A stretch of DNA of 64,000 bases from Dillenia suffruticosa (taxonomy: Eukaryota > Streptophyta > Magnoliopsida > Dilleniales > Dilleniaceae): positions 749,001 to 813,000 of the forward strand of contig JAVTVX010000020.1 of assembly GCA_033439265.1 (NCBI GenBank). The letters run 5' to 3'. This document shows, piece after piece, positions 24,801 through 36,031 of this stretch. How positions within the stretch are numbered: the first letter of the stretch is position 1; the number at the start of each line of letters is the position of its first letter. The notes under the pieces are model-generated. The model saw only the letters and a list, made by a program, of their open reading frames with translations. It was not told the origin of the DNA and searched no databases. The position numbers and the translations under genes are program-made.

Positions 24801-25661
24801 TTTTCAGGGGAAAATTTACAACTCTCTAAGAACTAGCTAACACATGTTTGCGACAAATAATTTGTACCGAAAGTTGACAAATCTAGATAGCGTTCAACAT
24901 GTGCAAAAGCATCTAGAAGTTGATAGTCTCTGAAATAACTCCTATATTTAGTATCAGAGCAATCATATAATTTCTTGGATCTAGTAACACAAGTTAAGGT
25001 ACTCTAATCGCCAATGCTCCTGGTATAAAAACTTCTGTTCCCAACAAATTTCAGGGTGGACCCAAGTACGTAGAATCCAACAATTGTCAAAAACAAAAAA
25101 AAAGCAACAACAACAACATCATCATCATCATCAAAAAAACTACGTAAATACGTAACCATGGCAACCAAGATAATCTCAATTTGTAACTTAAATTTTCAAT
25201 TTCGCACAATTTTTTTTTTCAATCGTAATAATTTTGATAATTCAAATTAGCCCTTTTCAGTTCTTGAATAATGTTTCCAAAAAATGTGGATGTATATATA
25301 GCAGAAGACAACCCAAAGAAAGATAGAGAAAAGCAAACATTCCCTTCAAAGTAATAAGTCCCATCAACGAAAAAAGAAACGAGCAAAGCTAAAATAATTG
25401 CAATAATATGAGAAAGAGAGAGAGAGAGAGAGAGACCAGAGTGCCATTCGAAGGTTTGGAGTCGCTGTTTTCTGAAGTCTTGCCGTCGGAGGAAGAATCG
25501 TAAGAGTGAACTAGCAGAGAAAATTTTCTTCTGTTTGAAGTCCTTCTCGGGAAACTAACGGCACAAAGCATTGCTGGACGTCGACATGATACCAGAATTA
25601 GCGAAGAAGATGAAGCCTGTGATTTTGGTGTAAACAAAGTTCTCGTCGTTAAAGAAGACAT
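21890..25661 (-). CDS. Plastid-type DUF760 protein
   Basis: Seven-exon model: 25661-25437, 24193-24104, 23978-23898, 23744-23613, 22810-22592, 22436-22344, 22051-21890; all introns GT-AG and phase 0, 333 residues. The first 75 residues are Ser- and Arg-rich and basic (SLTTRTLFTPKSQASSSS), as in a chloroplast transit peptide. Two copies of the DUF760 fold follow: REMLLEYVKNVQPEFMELFVKRAPQQVVEAMRQTV with LAQLMYSVLMTGYMFKNAQYRL, and ELLEYLKSLEPQNLKELTSSAGEDVV with LAKLLFWLMVVGYSIRNIEVR. Between them, DAVKYIELLEAEIEELNHQV may form a coiled coil. Arabidopsis relatives are At1g48450 and At3g17800 (from memory). The family has no agreed biochemical role. A (GA)n tract abuts the exon 1 donor and a longer one lies upstream of the start codon. 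Confidence 0.9.
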
Positions 25662-25736
25662 TTAAGAGCTTCTCCGATTACAATTCAGATTACCCGAATT
25701 CAAAAACCCTAATTTCTTCTTTTTCCCCCGTTCCTT

Positions 25737-25737
<1 letters not shown>

Positions 25738-25792
<55 letters not shown>
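25738..25792. repeat. (GA)27 microsatellite upstream of the DUF760 gene
   Basis: Uninterrupted GA (CT on the coding strand of the gene) followed by a G-run. It sits about 77-130 bases upstream of the ATG, in the likely 5' UTR or core promoter. Confidence 0.96.
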
Positions 25793-25795
<3 letters not shown>

Positions 25796-26796
25796 GGGGG
25801 GGGAGCAGTTAACAGCAGGTGGGTATTGTGGTGAGTTGACGTGCGACCATCTCTGGATGAGGGTTTTCGAAATATGCCGGCTTGTTAAATTTCGACCTTT
25901 TTGTTGCGCGTGTAGTGGATCCATCGAGGAAAAACCGCCTGTTCTGTGGTTCTCGCTTTCCGATTCTAACAATCAGACGGCCAGGATCGCCTTACTACTT
26001 GTGTTTTATGAACTTGATCTGAACGAACGGCCAAGAATGCCCCCAAATTATTTCTTCTTTTTTTTGGCCTAATGTCGTCCCAAATCTTAAAAATTAGTAA
26101 TAAACAACTATCATTATTGTCACCCTCTTATTGGAAATAAATAAAAAATAAATTCAATCATTTCAAATGAATCCAACAATCCACTACAGTTTTTAATCAC
26201 GTGCGACACATATAAAAAGAGTTGAGATATGCATTTATAGTATTTCTTTTTTGATAATTATTTGTAATAATTAGATATAAATTCTTTAAATAAATTTAGT
26301 GTTACATCAAATTCATTTCATCACTTCAAATATAGATTTTATATTTAGAATTAAATATTAAAAAAATTAAATTTATACAACAGTTCATATTAATATTATT
26401 TTGATAAATTTTTAATTTAATTAATCAAATCTTAATTATTTAATTGAAAGTAATTCAAGCATATCGATGATAACCTTCATATAACACTTGTTCTATGGAT
26501 GAATTGTTTAGTCATTTCATTCACCGGATCTTAGGAAGTGTTTTGTTTGCATTCAGGAATTGGAATTAATATCGGAATGAAAAATGTTACAAAATTTATA
26601 CTTTTACTTAAATTTCACAAATCCTTTATTTTGAAAGTTTTATTTTTATTTCATTAATCTAAATTACTTATATAAATTTTAATTTGATTTCCAATTTTCA
26701 TTTGTTTTAACTAAACACCACTTTCAAAGTATAGACCCAAATTAGAAGACAAATTTGGTCGGCGGTGAGATAACCAAAAAGGGGCAGGGCCCCCCC

Positions 26797-26844
26797 GCCC
26801 AACCCAACCCAACCCAACCCCAGCCCCAGCCCCAGCCCCAGCCC
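26797..26844 (-). repeat. (CCAAC)n / (CCCCAG)n tract, G-quadruplex-capable on the minus strand
   Basis: CCAAC is repeated four times, then CCCCAG four times. The minus strand has four GGGG runs plus one GGG run, each separated by CT (26818-26844), which meets the usual quadruplex pattern. The tract is about 310 bases upstream of the O-fucosyltransferase ATG. Confidence 0.85.
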
Positions 26845-26923
26845 AGAGACGGAGAGCGCTGCATCAGCGCATCTTGGTTTCAGTTCTTTACGGCTTCTTC
26901 TCTCTCGCGAAAGGGAAGACTGG

Positions 26924-26925
<2 letters not shown>

Positions 26926-26954
<29 letters not shown>

Positions 26955-26976
26955 GAAAAGAAAAGAAAAGAAAAGA
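26926..26976. repeat. (GA)n followed by (AAAAG)n
   Basis: About 25 bases of GA and then repeated AAAAG. This is a purine-only stretch in the probable core promoter or leader of the O-fucosyltransferase gene. Confidence 0.9.
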
Positions 26977-27153
26977 GGAGGGGGAGTTGTCTCTGAAACA
27001 TGAACTCCCTTGACCTCATCCCTAAGGCGTTTGGAGTCACGTTAAAACAACATCATCGTGCTCTCCATTTTTTCTCTCTCTATCATCTGACTCTCACTCC
27101 TCCTCATATCCCACACTAGACAGAGAGAAGAATCTCCACCTACTACTACTACT

Positions 27154-27316
27154 ATGGCGTCGTTCCAACGGCGGCGCAACCACCACAACCACTCCCTCCG
27201 GTTTCTCCTTCCAGTCATTTCCACCATCTCTGGCACAATTCTCATCTTGTTCGCTTTCCTTTCTTTTCTCGCTCCTTCTCCTGTCGATGTTAATCACTTG
27301 CGTAGCAATCGCCTCG

Positions 27317-27351
<35 letters not shown>

Positions 27352-30300
27352 TCTCTCTCTTTCTCTCTCCTCCCTCCCAGACGATGCGAATAATGAATGC
27401 CATTCGGTTTCTGTTTACAGCTGAGAAATGGCGAAGATGATTCGACCGAGACTTCGTTTCACGTTCCAGTTAGGGCTTTGTTATCATCTTTCTCTGTGTT
27501 ATTGTGATTTTGAATTCTATTGAATTCAATGAGCGATTAGATCTTATTTGGTTACTGTTTTGGAGATGTAGAGAAGCGGAGGAAGATCAGATCGCGATCT
27601 ATGGAGATCGACATCGTCCAAATTCTTCTATGGGTGCAGTAACTCCAGCAACAAGTTTGCAAGTACGATTTCTGTCGTTCTGTTATTTGAATCATTGATA
27701 AAGAATCGCTTCTCTTTGAATAAATCTCGGAAGTAGTTGCAGTCTGCTTACAACTCACATTTCCTCTGGTCCGGAACATCTGCCGCCTATGACTCTTTCA
27801 ATTTTTGTTCTATATTTTCTGTTTTAGGGTTTTGATTTGACTTCTTAATATCTAATAGAGCAATTTATTTCTCTATAATTGAATAAAGTGTAAGCATTGT
27901 TCCTGCTGTTTATCAAAATTTCAGGTGGCCTAGCTTCATAGGAAAATTATTTGTACTCATTATTCAATATGCGTTCCTGCATCTCACGTTCGATCTGTTG
28001 TTATCACTTGTCATCTTGGTTTTTGGTAATTTAGGACCTGATGCTGTTACTCAGCATAATCGGTACCTGATGATTGCGACAAGTGGAGGCTTGAATCAGC
28101 AAAGAACAGGAGTAAGTCCTCTATTTCCATCATACACTTGTTGCATCTTACCTGGCTTGGATAATTGCGAAGAGACCGAAAGGTTGGAAAACCGAATGAA
28201 CTGAAACTTCTGTTTGTGACAACAGTTTTATTAGTGAAAACATCATCATCTTATGCTATTTGGTCAATTTGGTTTGGAAATTCCTTTGTCCTGATAGCAG
28301 AAGTAGGAAAAATTCTACTGTTCATCTCTGTCCTTTATAATGCAAGCATAGATTGTGTGTTTTGGTTAGAGTATAGAAGGTCGGTACATCTAACCCATAA
28401 ATAGAAGGCTGCTTGTATTTATGCCTCCATTTAGTATTATGCTTATGTCCTACTTTGAATGGTGGGATTTAATGGCAAGGTGATTGTTCTATGTCAAATG
28501 TAATTTGAAACCAAACATTATGTTAAGAAATCAGAAGTTTACCTTGGGGGCATTAAATTATATTTGTAGTTGCTAAGGCCATTGATGTGTTGGTTAATTA
28601 CTTAAGCTGCTTAACCTTAGAAGGATATGGCATACTTCAAAATCACCATTCACTCACCTTGGAACATAATATTTTACCTTATTTGTTTTTTGAACTATAT
28701 GGTTTCTTTCTTTTACATGTTCATCATTATCAACGTAAAAAACTGCTAACAATTAACATGTACATCTGAAATAATATTTTGATATTCCATTCCAAGATAA
28801 TTAATAAATTCTGCATGAAGCAAAGACTTGGTTTATGCAGTTAACTGCTTGTGATTATTTTAGATTTGGTATTGATTTTTATGTACCGATAAAGAAGGTT
28901 CGTATAACATATCTTCCATGTCACGGGTTACGTAGGCATCTTGTAGATTATGTGAAATCCTTAGATTCTAAACTTAAAAACTCCTGAATGTCATAGATTT
29001 AATGTCCCTCTCCCATCCTTTGTTCCCCGTATTTATTCATTGACACGGAAGTAATTGAAGTTAGAGCAGATTTCTAATGGTGGAGTGTTCCAATAACCTG
29101 TGCTCAATGTCTTTGCCGGTGGAAATTTGAAAATTACTTGACATTTCTTTCCAGAACTCCAGTTTCATGACTTAAGTCAGATCGAGTGTCTCGTCACTGC
29201 ATGCTGGATCCTGGTTTTCTATTACTTTGATTTTCATTTACATTTATGTGCTTTCACCTATTAATTATCAACTCAAGTGAGAAAGATGAATAACTCCAAA
29301 AAGAAAATTATGGTCCAAATCTCAGATATCACTAGTTGATTAGTCTTGATTGTCAATTTCTCTATTGTATTCATTAATATTATATAGGTCCCTTTAATAA
29401 TGTTGTCTACTCCTAATGCCAAAATTATGCATTTAGGCATCTTTTTGAGCAGATAAGATGTATGTAGACATGTGCCAATCTTGGCATATTGAAAGGTTTT
29501 GGTGTTAGCAGATGATGACTATTTATGAACTCTAGAAATCTTGCAGCTTCTGAAAGGTGCCAACATTCAGTACTTTCTCTCCAGCCCTATGCATTCGAAT
29601 TTCAGTCTAAATTTATCAGCATCTGGTGTTATACTCTGATAGCTATTAGGATATTTTTTTTTTCGACGCATTAGGTGATATCAAACTCACCATGTTTTGA
29701 CAGATTACAGATGCTGTTGTTGCTGCACGTATTCTAAATGCAACTCTGGTTGTTCCTAGCCTGGACCAGAAGTCTTTCTGGAAGGATGCTAGGTTAGTGA
29801 TCTGATTAAGCAGAAAGTTCCGAGATATAATTTTCTGCATATTTTTGTTGCAGAATCTGATATGGATTATTTCTGCTTCCATGTGCAGTAATTTTTCAGA
29901 GATCTTTAATACTGATTGGTTTATATCATTTCTATCGAAAGATGTTAAAATCATAAAAGAACTTCCAAAGAAAGGAGGTGGGAAAGCCTTGAGTCCGTAT
30001 ACCATGCGAGTTCCAAGGAAGTGTAGTGAGCGATGCTATCAGATGCGCGTATTACCTGTTCTCTTGAAAAGGCGTGTAAGTTTTCAGCTTCCTTAAACAT
30101 TTCTTTTCTTATCAAGTATTGTCAAAAGCTGAGAATATATTCTGATATAGTGGCATTATGGTGGGTAATGAAGCCTTAGAATGATAGACAACAAAAGATA
30201 AGTGAATTCCTCAAGACTTTTTATTGAAATTTCAAAGAGAATGTACAAGAAGTTGAAGCATTTTCTTCATGCCTTCAAAGAGCAACTAGAGGCCCTTTAT

Positions 30301-33300
30301 ATAGAGAAAAAGGGAAGAGAGCTAAAGAGAGAAAAAGAGAGAGGAAAAAAGAGAAGAAAAAAGAGAGGAAAAAGAGAGGAAAAAGAGAGGAGAGGGCACT
30401 GCCCTCTTCTCTTTTGGCCGTTGGGGCTGTCCCGAACGGCTAGTTTTTACTGGCTGTTGGGGCAGTTCCAACGGCTCCCTGAAGGAGCTGTTGGGGCCCC
30501 TTTTGGGACCCTTTGAGAGGAGCAAATCTGGGCCCTAAATGGCCCAGCAGATGCCCAAGGGCTGAGCTCATTTAGGGCCCAATTTGGGTCCCTAAATGGG
30601 CTGGAAAGACTGGACAAAGACAGGGAAATTCTGTCCGTGATTCTCCTTCATTTCAACAATAGGAAGTATTATTTATTATGCCAATTTGATGTGATTAGTT
30701 TTTTAACTAGAGATCCAAGTTATGCCCCCTATCTCGTGCAGGTGTTCTAGCTTAATTCTTTATTCCTCTCTATGTGTAGTGACACAGTAGAAGACTGGTT
30801 GCACAGTTGGTAAAATCCCCCTATCTTGTTCTCTATCCCGTTCTATGATTTTACCCTTAAACCAGTAAAAGCAAAATCCTGATATAACAACTATGACTAG
30901 GATTAAGAAGAGAGAACAGGATGGGCAAAAGAAAGAGAGAAAGTTAAGAGGGAGCATGACCAAAGCAAGAGAAAACTAATAATTAATCAGTCAATTAGTC
31001 ATTCAAAAGCCTGTTGGAACTATACTCCCAACTCCATCTTCCTGAAAAATTAAAAGTCAAATGGAAACCGGAAGTAGAAAATTACAACAGTAAGTCTTAA
31101 ATTCATACCTGAGTATCAAAACACTGAAGGCCATTGAGAAACCATAGAGATTTGAAAGGAATCCTTTTCAACTTGGTGTTGCATATCCATATGATTTGGA
31201 CAGGCTCTGCTCCTCAAATAGCGTGTAGGTGCTTTTGATGAGACATCCATTCCACCATTTAGTTAAGAATGAGGTATTCGTTTTCAAGTAGTGTTACTTT
31301 TGGGGCCATTGTGCAGCTATGTCAGATTTGAAAGGAACACTTTTCAACTTGGTGTTCTATATCCTTATGATTTGGAGAGGTTCTGCTCCTCAAATGTTCC
31401 ATAAGTGCTTTTGATGCCCCTACCATTCCGTTACTTTATTTAGAATATATGATTGAAGTAGGAAATCATGCTTAAAAGCAAACTTTGTCTCTGTTTGGCT
31501 TAACTTCCTTTTTTTTTTTTTTCAGTCTAAAGCCAGCTTAAAGCTAAAAGCTAGACCAAATGGGTTTTTAAAAAACTGCTTAAAAAAAGTTAGTTTTTTT
31601 TTTTTTTAAATAAAAAAACAGAGAAAAAGGGGAAGCTTCTCTTCAGAGTTTTTGCTTGGCTTTTTTAATAAAAATATCTATGTTGACAAAATTGCCCATA
31701 ATTATTTCAAATATTACAATTTTGTCACATATATAAACATTAAAAAACCTAACTATTTCACCATTGATGGAAAATATAAATTGTTAGTTTTTTTTATGAA
31801 TTTAGGAAATCTTTCAAAAAAATATATGAATTTTAAATATTTATAATATTTATGAACTTAAAATATTTATGTTTAATTTATAAATATTTTAGAACTATTT
31901 ACTTTATAAATTATTTATAAAACTTTAATGTCAATTGTTTTTTATTGTAATTTTTACTAAGTGTACAACTTACAAAAGAGATTTTTTAAGTAAAATTATA
32001 AAAAAAGCTTATTATTTAAAATTTCAAACTCTTATTTTTCACATTAATTTATAATCCAAAAATAAGAGTTTTTTAAACACCCCCAGGGCGGGGGAAGCCA
32101 GGCCAAACATGCTCTAGGGCATCTCCGACCTCCATGGTGTTGTTGAAGAAGGCGACCTCTGTAGCTTTGTTTTGTTTTTGGGGGTCCAGTCCAGCTGCCA
32201 TTGTAGTTGATACTGTATTAGAATGTTATGTCATTTACGCTGCATACCATATCTATCCTTTACAAACTGATTCATAAATGGCCTTAATTCTTTGTGGCAG
32301 GTTGTTCGCCTCACCAAGTTTGACTATAGGCTTGCTAATAGGCTGGACTCGGACTTGCAAAAGCTGAGATGTAGGGTAAATTACCATGCTCTTAAGTTCA
32401 CCAACTCTATACCGGAAATGGGTAAGACATTGGTTGAGCGGATGAGGATGAGAAGCAGGCATTATATCGCGCTTCACCTGAGGTAGAGTCCAGCTAAGGC
32501 ATTCTCTGGGATTTGGTTAAAAGATTTTCTTAAAGTTCCATTAGTTTTCAATTACCTGGATACCCTTTGGTTTTCTACACTTCCTATTCTTTTGCCCAAA
32601 TCTCACATTCCTCAGACTTTTGTGCTAGAGGTTATTTTACCTCACCTGTAAGTCTCTTGTTTAATCAGGCATAAACATGATGGTTTTGTCTTTAATTTGA
32701 GCATATGCTTTTGGGTTCTCTTTCATCTAGGAATTTTTGTACATGGTGGTATGAACATTCTGAAAGTTATGGTTGCATTTGGATGCAACACCTTCTCTAA
32801 TAGGAGGAGAAGAGGTTGTGTAGATACCCAAACTTATTGGTATAATAACCACTATATACTTATTCATTTAAAAATAAATAAATAAATAAAGAGAGACTTT
32901 TTGAAAAGGCTTACTTTTCTATATAAAAATTTTCTTGTTTTAGATGAGAAATATTATAAGTTGATTAGGGAAAAATAATGATAAAGTATTTAAGAGGAGA
33001 TAAAGTATGTAGAAGAGGCTAGCCAAGTGCCCCCTAAGAATGCTCCCTGGGTGAATTTTTTAGGACGAATACAGGAAAGAAACATGACAATTTTAGAGGA
33101 AGTGATGTGCAATGACCCTGTGTTGTTTATCCTAAACAATTTGTACACAGGACCACTGACGCAAGCAATTGTGTCCTATTACAGGTTTGAACCAGATATG
33201 CTTGCATTCTCAGGATGCTACTATGGTGGAGGAGAAAAAGAAAGGAAAGAACTAGGTGCCATACGAAGGAGATGGAAAACATTACATGTAAGATGGGCAA

Positions 33301-34451
33301 TTTAACTATTTTCCTTTGCATTTTTTATCATAAAGAGATGATAGGCAGTGGCTTCTGGTCCAGATCAATGGTCATAATTTCAGATCTGGATCCTTTTTGG
33401 TTCTGCTTTGGATTGATTTATTGATAAATTGAAGGTGGGTTGTTTGAAAAATCCTATGGATTGGTGGAGGATATATTAATTGTTTGACTTTGACCGAGGT
33501 CTTCAATCATCTATGAGCTCTCAAAAGCTAAATCTTGTCCATATTGTGCATCCTTAATATATCTTTTGCTGTTCCTGTAATGATTTGCAGATAAGCAATC
33601 CAGACAAGGAAAGGAGACATGGAAAATGCCCACTGACTCCAGAAGAGGTTGGTTTGATGCTGAGAGCACTTGGATATGGCAGTGACGTTCATATTTATGT
33701 TGCATCGGGTGAAGTATATGGTGGGGAAGAGACATTGGCACCGCTGAAGGCATTGTTCCCAAAATTCTACTCGAAAGAAACCATAGCCAGCAAGGAGGAA
33801 CTGGTGCCATTTTCTGGATTTTCGTCTCGCATGGCAGCGCTTGATTTCATGGTATGCGACGAAAGTGATGTATTTGTTACCAACAACAATGGTAATATGG
33901 CCAAAATGTTAGCTGGGCGAAGGTGGGCATTTTTGATATATTGGTTGCTCACAGCAAATCATTTACTGAAATGCTAAACCAATTTTCCTGGTTTCTGTTG
34001 CAGGAGATACTTTGGGCACAAGCCTACTATCCGTCCTAATGCAAAAAAATTGTATCGATTATTCTTGGAACGAAGAAACATGACTTGGGAAGTATTTTCT
34101 TCTAAAGTCCGCACATACCAGCGAGGTTTTATGGGGAAGCCTAAGGAGGTGAGACCAGGTAGAGGTGAGTTCCATGAAAATCCCTCAGCCTGTATATGTG
34201 AGGACTCTGAGGCCAAGGCAAATGCAGAATTAACTCACCAAACTAATGTACAAGCTAAGGACGCAACGAGAAAAGATGTTGTAGAAGCAGTTGATGACCA
34301 AAGCTTTGAGGAAGAGCCTGAATGGACTGATCCTGATGATGATGAGGATCAGCATGGCTCTCAAGACAAAGGTCAGTTGAAAGGAACCAACATGGAGTAT
34401 GATGATCCAAGTTCTGATGAGCCTGAGTTGGAAGACATACTTTCAGACTAA
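27154..34451 (+). CDS. Plant O-fucosyltransferase family protein (GT106/PF10250 type)
   Basis: Ten-exon model: 27154-27315, 27421-27468, 27572-27662, 28035-28111, 29704-29792, 29889-30075, 32301-32482, 33185-33287, 33591-33922, 34004-34451; 572 residues, all GT-AG. It is a type II membrane protein with a basic N terminus (FQRRRNHHNHS) and one membrane segment at about 17-40, so Golgi residence is expected. Family blocks in order: YLMIATSGGLNQQRTGITDAV (GDP-fucose region), LNATLVVPSLDQKSFW, HLRFEPDMLAF with the conserved HxRFE (about 277-281), SDVHIYVASGEVYGG, and ESDVFVTNNNGNMAKMLAGR (about 405-423). The last 100 residues are acidic and less conserved. The acceptor cannot be predicted; plant relatives act on cell-wall or signalling glycans. 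I recall At1g76270 as close. Intron 1 carries (TC)n; intron 6 (2.2 kb) holds three insertions or repeats. Confidence 0.92.
27321..27370. repeat. (TC)n microsatellite just inside O-fucosyltransferase intron 1
   Basis: Slightly interrupted TC tract that begins about six bases after the exon 1 donor site. Confidence 0.93.
30151..30658 (-). mobile_element. Solo LTR (probably Copia-type) in O-fucosyltransferase intron 6
   Basis: A 508-base unit with TG...CA ends (minus strand starts TGTTGAAATGAAGGAGAA and ends ATAATGCCA), flanked by ATAG on both sides (30147-30150 and 30659-30662). On the minus strand it has a TATA box (CTATATAAAGGG, about 30293-30304) and further on an AATAAA signal (about 30219-30224), the order expected for U3-R of an LTR. 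No internal retrotransposon genes adjoin it, so it is a solo LTR left by recombination. It lies antisense to the host gene, within a spliced intron. The duplication is 4 bp rather than the more usual 5. Confidence 0.8.
31149..31430 (+). repeat. Duplicated ~105-bp segment in O-fucosyltransferase intron 6
   Basis: Two diverged direct copies (31149-31255 and 31325-31430, period about 176). Both begin GATTTGAAAGGAA and contain TTTTCAACTTGGTGTT, TATGATTTGGA and CTCTGCTCCTCAAAT or TTCTGCTCCTCAAAT. In one frame each copy reads RFERN(P/T)FQLGV, then YPYDL(D/E)R and CSSN before a stop, so amino acid similarity is retained. Origin unknown. Confidence 0.8.
31492..32109. mobile_element. Probable MITE (non-autonomous DNA transposon) in O-fucosyltransferase intron 6
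   Basis: The left end (TGTTTGGCTTAACTTCC) and the reverse complement of the right end (TGTTTGGCCTGGCTTCC) are inverted repeats. Inside them, GGGTTTTTAAAAAACT at the left is mirrored by GGGTGTTTAAAAAACT at the right. The core is very AT-rich and has no transposase. This matches small hAT-like elements common in plants. I could not settle a target-site duplication. Confidence 0.6.
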
Positions 34452-36031
34452 TGAAGATCCATTATCTTGAGCAGAGGTTCCCTTGAACCCGATGCATTCT
34501 TTTGCCTAATTTCAGTTCTTTTACCACCCCATCAATTGCAGCTATGGAAATCATGGCGGCAGAGTGTAGAGCTCTGTATATACTGCGGTACAGGAATAGG
34601 ATAGAGCATTCAGAAATTTTGGGTTAGGACTTGATGTTAAGCTGTTCCCTTGGACTATGAAGTTGAACTTCGCCTATATGAAACATTTTTAAAAGCCTGA
34701 AGCTGAAAGACATTTTCCTGGCTTTATTTGGTTCTGCCCGTGAAAGGAATATGAAGATGGAAGCAAGCAGGGATAGACAGTTGTTTGGGGAAGATATAGA
34801 AGCATCTTTGGAGCAGATGGGAAGAAGCCAACTTCAACATGTTCGATGTCAATTGCAGGTTTTTCTTTTATCATTTCTTAAAAAAGAAATAAAAAAAATA
34901 AAAAATCTCACACATCCATATTTCAACCCACCCTCTTTTTTCCTTCCGGCCAACGGTTCCCTTGTATCATTTAATTTGAGAATTGTAGCATTTAATTCCT
35001 TTTTAGCTGGTTCCATAGGAAATTATGGTATGGTCACCGCAGATGCGGTGATGTTTGCTCTATTCTGGCTTTTAAGTCCAGGTTTTTTTGGTAGGGCCAG
35101 CTTATGGCTCTTGGAATTGCTACCTTGAGTTTCCGGGAGAGCGGTCGGTAGCGTTGTTGGGCTTTGATTGGGCCAAGGCTGAATATGAAGAATTTAATGA
35201 AAAATCTTGCAAAATAATTGGGTTGGCCTGGACTAATGCTTCAATGACTATTTTTTCATGGAAATGGTGGGGACATATTTTGACCTGGCCGGTGCTGGGC
35301 TTAGGGTCCAGTTTAGAGGCCTGATGATCGATCTGGCTTTGGGCTTAAGATTTGGTGTGATTAAACTCTGCAACTATGGGTCACTTGTTGAATCGGCCAA
35401 GCTAGGCCCAATATGCAGCATTTCGGTCCGCGCCCATGTTATCCTATCTGGGCCAAGGGCAGCACAATATCTTGGCCACCCAGGCCCAACCCATTCTAGT
35501 TATATCCTTATTGTAACAAGCAAAGATCGGGCTGGGCCTGGGATTGGGCTGAATGCTCAATTCAGTCAGTAGGCCTATTAAACCCAACATAACCAGGCCA
35601 CTCTTTGAACCGCTCCAAGCCAAGCGCACCAATTTGGGCCTTCAAGCTCACCATCAGTTATCACAACTGTGGGGCAGCCAGGCCAACATACACAAGTCTG
35701 GGCCGTCCGGAGGCCAATACAGGCTGCAGCAAATTCCAAAAGGCTCTGGCCAGAAATTTAAAGCAATATAACCAATGGCATCCGGGAAAACACGATAATT
35801 CAAACATTAAACTTAAAAAGATTTCTCGCCATATGTTGCAAGCATGAAATCTTTGATAAGAATTTGTTAGCAACTAGGGAAAGGAAATGAGAGCAGTGAC
35901 AATCAAAAGAATGAATAAATTGGAGAACCATTTCATTCCTTACAGGTGGAAGTAATCCATAATAAAAAATCGGGCTCAAATGATATAAGAATCTGCCTAC
36001 CAAACCAAATAGCTTGAAAATTAGCTCCAGA
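34452..36031. other. Intergenic region between convergent O-fucosyltransferase and ESV1 genes
   Basis: It holds both 3' UTRs. From about 35070 to 35790 the composition changes: frequent GGCC, GGGCC and TTGGGC words, unlike the AT-rich surroundings. This is probably a fragment of a repetitive element, but I found no protein domain or clear terminal repeats. Confidence 0.5.

Larger units (their letters stand above)
25793..27153. other. Divergent intergenic region between DUF760 and O-fucosyltransferase genes
   Basis: About 1.4 kb that must hold both promoters. The centre (26080-26740) is AT-rich with no gene. The right part is unusual: (CCAAC)n and (CCCCAG)n repeats at 26801-26844, then (GA)n at 26926-26950 and (AAAAG)n at about 26952-26976, all upstream of the O-fucosyltransferase start codon. 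Confidence 0.6.

Noticed and set aside
26755..27003. 82-codon frame with PQPQPQ and RERER
   Set aside because: Translation of the CCCCAG, GA and AAAAG repeats in a promoter; no conserved sequence.
35070..35790. GC-rich patch that might be an LTR fragment
   Set aside because: No TG...CA ends with flanking duplication, TATA/AATAAA order or protein domain could be found, so it is left as unexplained intergenic sequence.
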